Source of the DNA: Mesorhizobium sp. B2-4-3
GTDB lineage: Bacteria > Pseudomonadota > Alphaproteobacteria > Rhizobiales > Rhizobiaceae
DNA length: 64,000 nucleotides
Reading direction: 5' to 3'
NCBI RefSeq assembly: GCF_006442815.1
Contig: NZ_VFVL01000009.1
Location: 115,976 to 179,975 of the forward strand
Positions 62,916 to 64,000 of the stretch are shown here, piece by piece. Made by a program: the position numbers and the translations under genes. Position 1 is the stretch's first letter. Each line of letters begins with the position of its first letter. The notes beneath the pieces are model-generated. The model was not told the origin of the DNA, did not search any database, and was given only the letters and a program-made list of their open reading frames with translations.

Positions 62916-64000
62916 ATGAAGACGCGAGCCGCCGTTGCCGTTGCCGCCGGAAAGCCGCTTGAGATCATGGAGGTGGACCTCGAGGGCCCGCGCGATGGCG
63001 AGGTTCTGGTCGAGGTCAAGGCGACCGGCATCTGCCACACCGACGAGTTCACGCTGTCGGGCGCCGATCCGGAAGGGCTGTTCCCGGCGATCCTGGGCCA
63101 TGAGGGCGCCGGCATCGTCGTCGATGTCGGCAAGGGCGTCACCTCGGTCAAGAAGGGCGACCATGTCATCCCGCTCTATACGCCCGAATGCCGGCAGTGC
63201 CCGTCCTGCCTGTCGCGCAAGACCAATCTGTGCACCGCCATCCGCGCCACGCAGGGCCAGGGGTTGATGCCGGACGGCACCTCGCGCTTCTCGATGGGCA
63301 AGGACAAGCTGTTTCATTATATGGGTTGCTCGACCTTCTCCAACTTCACCGTGCTGCCCGAGATCGCGGTGGCCAAGGTCAATCCAGACGCCCCCTTCGA
63401 CAAGATCTGCTACATCGGCTGCGGCGTGACGACCGGCATCGGCGCCGTCATCAACACGGCACGTGTCGAGCAAGGCGCCACGGCCGTCGTCTTCGGCCTC
63501 GGCGGCATTGGCTTGAACGTCATCCAGGGGCTTTGCCTTGCCGGCGCCGACATGATCATCGGCGTTGATCTCAACAACGACAAGAAGGCCTGGGGCGAGA
63601 AGTTCGGCATGACGCATTTCGTCAATCCGAAGGAGATCGACGGCGACATCGTGCCTTACCTGGTCAACCTGACCAAGCGGGGTGCCGACCAGATCGGCGG
63701 CGCCGACTACACCTTCGACTGCACCGGCAACACCAAGGTGATGCGCCAGGCGCTGGAGGCCTCGCATCGCGGCTGGGGCAAGTCGGTCGTCATCGGCGTC
63801 GCCGGCGCCGGCCAGGAAATCTCGACAAGGCCGTTCCAACTGGTCACCGGACGCAGTTGGATGGGCACCGCCTTCGGCGGCGCGCGTGGCCGCACCGACG
63901 TGCCGAAAATCGTCGACTGGTACATGGAAAAAAAGATCCAGATCGACCCGATGATCACCCACACGCTGAAGCTGGACGACATCAACAAGGGTTTTGACCT
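62916..64000 (+). CDS. S-(hydroxymethyl)glutathione dehydrogenase / class III ADH (3' end outside window)
   Basis: First 361 codons of a ~370-residue class III alcohol dehydrogenase that oxidises S-hydroxymethylglutathione (formaldehyde detoxification) and reduces S-nitrosoglutathione. Catalytic zinc ligands Cys40 (GICHTDE) and His62/Glu63 (GHEGAG) are present. The structural zinc is held by Cys92, 95, 98 and 106 ([16 protein letters not shown]). Rossmann motif [14 protein letters not shown] follows. GGGAGGAG lies 7 nt before ATG. Only about ten residues are missing at the window edge. Confidence 0.95.
   Translation, partial: MKTRAAVAVAAGKPLEIMEVDLEGPRDGEVLVEVKATGICHTDEFTLSGADPEGLFPAILGHEGAGIVVDVGKGVTSVKKGDHVIPLYTPECRQCPSCLSRKTNLCTAIRATQGQGLMPDGTSRFSMGKDKLFHYMGCSTFSNFTVLPEIAVAKVNPDAPFDKICYIGCGVTTGIGAVINTARVEQGATAVVFGLGGIGLNVIQGLCLAGADMIIGVDLNNDKKAWGEKFGMTHFVNPKEIDGDIVPYLVNLTKRGADQIGGADYTFDCTGNTKVMRQALEASHRGWGKSVVIGVAGAGQEISTRPFQLVTGRSWMGTAFGGARGRTDVPKIVDWYMEKKIQIDPMITHTLKLDDINKGFD

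Overview
The window is GC-rich, gene-dense chromosomal DNA from an alphaproteobacterium of the order Rhizobiales, most likely Mesorhizobium or a close relative. This rests on gene content and order: a DivK-PleD pair next to rpmG, SdhE between mfd and recG, a topA-rnr-DUF983 run, a plant-type class II DAHP synthase, small rhizobial DUF982/DUF2188 proteins, a DinB with an N-terminal zinc ribbon, and intergenic palindromes of the kind that litter rhizobial genomes. Species was not determined. There is no rRNA, CRISPR array, prophage or classical IS. About 60 genes are described, mostly core housekeeping.

Layout. 1-9 kb: 5' part of adenine deaminase, a small outer-membrane barrel protein, tRNA-Leu(UAA), NudK-like Nudix, an old-yellow-enzyme reductase, DUF982 and DUF2188 genes, a hydrolase, a CinA-N protein, a UspA protein and xanthine phosphoribosyltransferase. 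9-19 kb: a second Nudix, a large GNAT-like protein behind an AT-rich leader, an ABC exporter, GNAT plus nadE, a Tag-like glycosylase, DUF1003-DedA, dgkA and a GFA protein. 19-24 kb: a diguanylate cyclase, an Xre/RES toxin-antitoxin pair, a membrane protein and a GT39-like glycosyltransferase. 24-38 kb: class II DAHP synthase, DUF3995/DUF962 pair, mfd-sdhE divergent from recG, DUF502, a GIY-YIG gene inside long inverted repeats, glmU and glmS. 38-48 kb: CcdA, a secreted PF03640-like protein, topA-rnr-DUF983, a Nudix protein, an MFS transporter, a YqfO-insert-like protein and rpmG. 48-64 kb: divK-pleD, DUF3572-HAD, a large periplasmic protein, dinB, a DMT exporter, dnaE, the alpha subunit of an acyl-CoA carboxylase, and the start of glutathione-dependent formaldehyde dehydrogenase.

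Functional groups. DNA repair and replication are well represented (mfd, recG, dinB, dnaE, topA, Tag-like). So are envelope precursor synthesis (glmU, glmS, dgkA, GT39), cell-cycle and c-di-GMP signalling (divK, pleD, a second GGDEF protein), and nucleotide clean-up and salvage (three Nudix proteins, gpt, ade, nadE).

The unusual content is intergenic. (1) A 95-codon GIY-YIG nuclease gene lies between near-perfect ~65-nt inverted repeats (33691-34205). A gene-less copy of the same repeat pair sits at 15717-15898, which looks like an autonomous/miniature pair. (2) Three ~145-nt palindromes (4083, 21406, 47340) each start at or just after a stop codon. Their stems differ in sequence between copies but stay complementary within each copy, while internal segments are conserved. 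Copy 1 carries two related ~65-nt hairpins, one inserted at the equivalent CCGG in each arm. These two families are the best candidates for something not well described.
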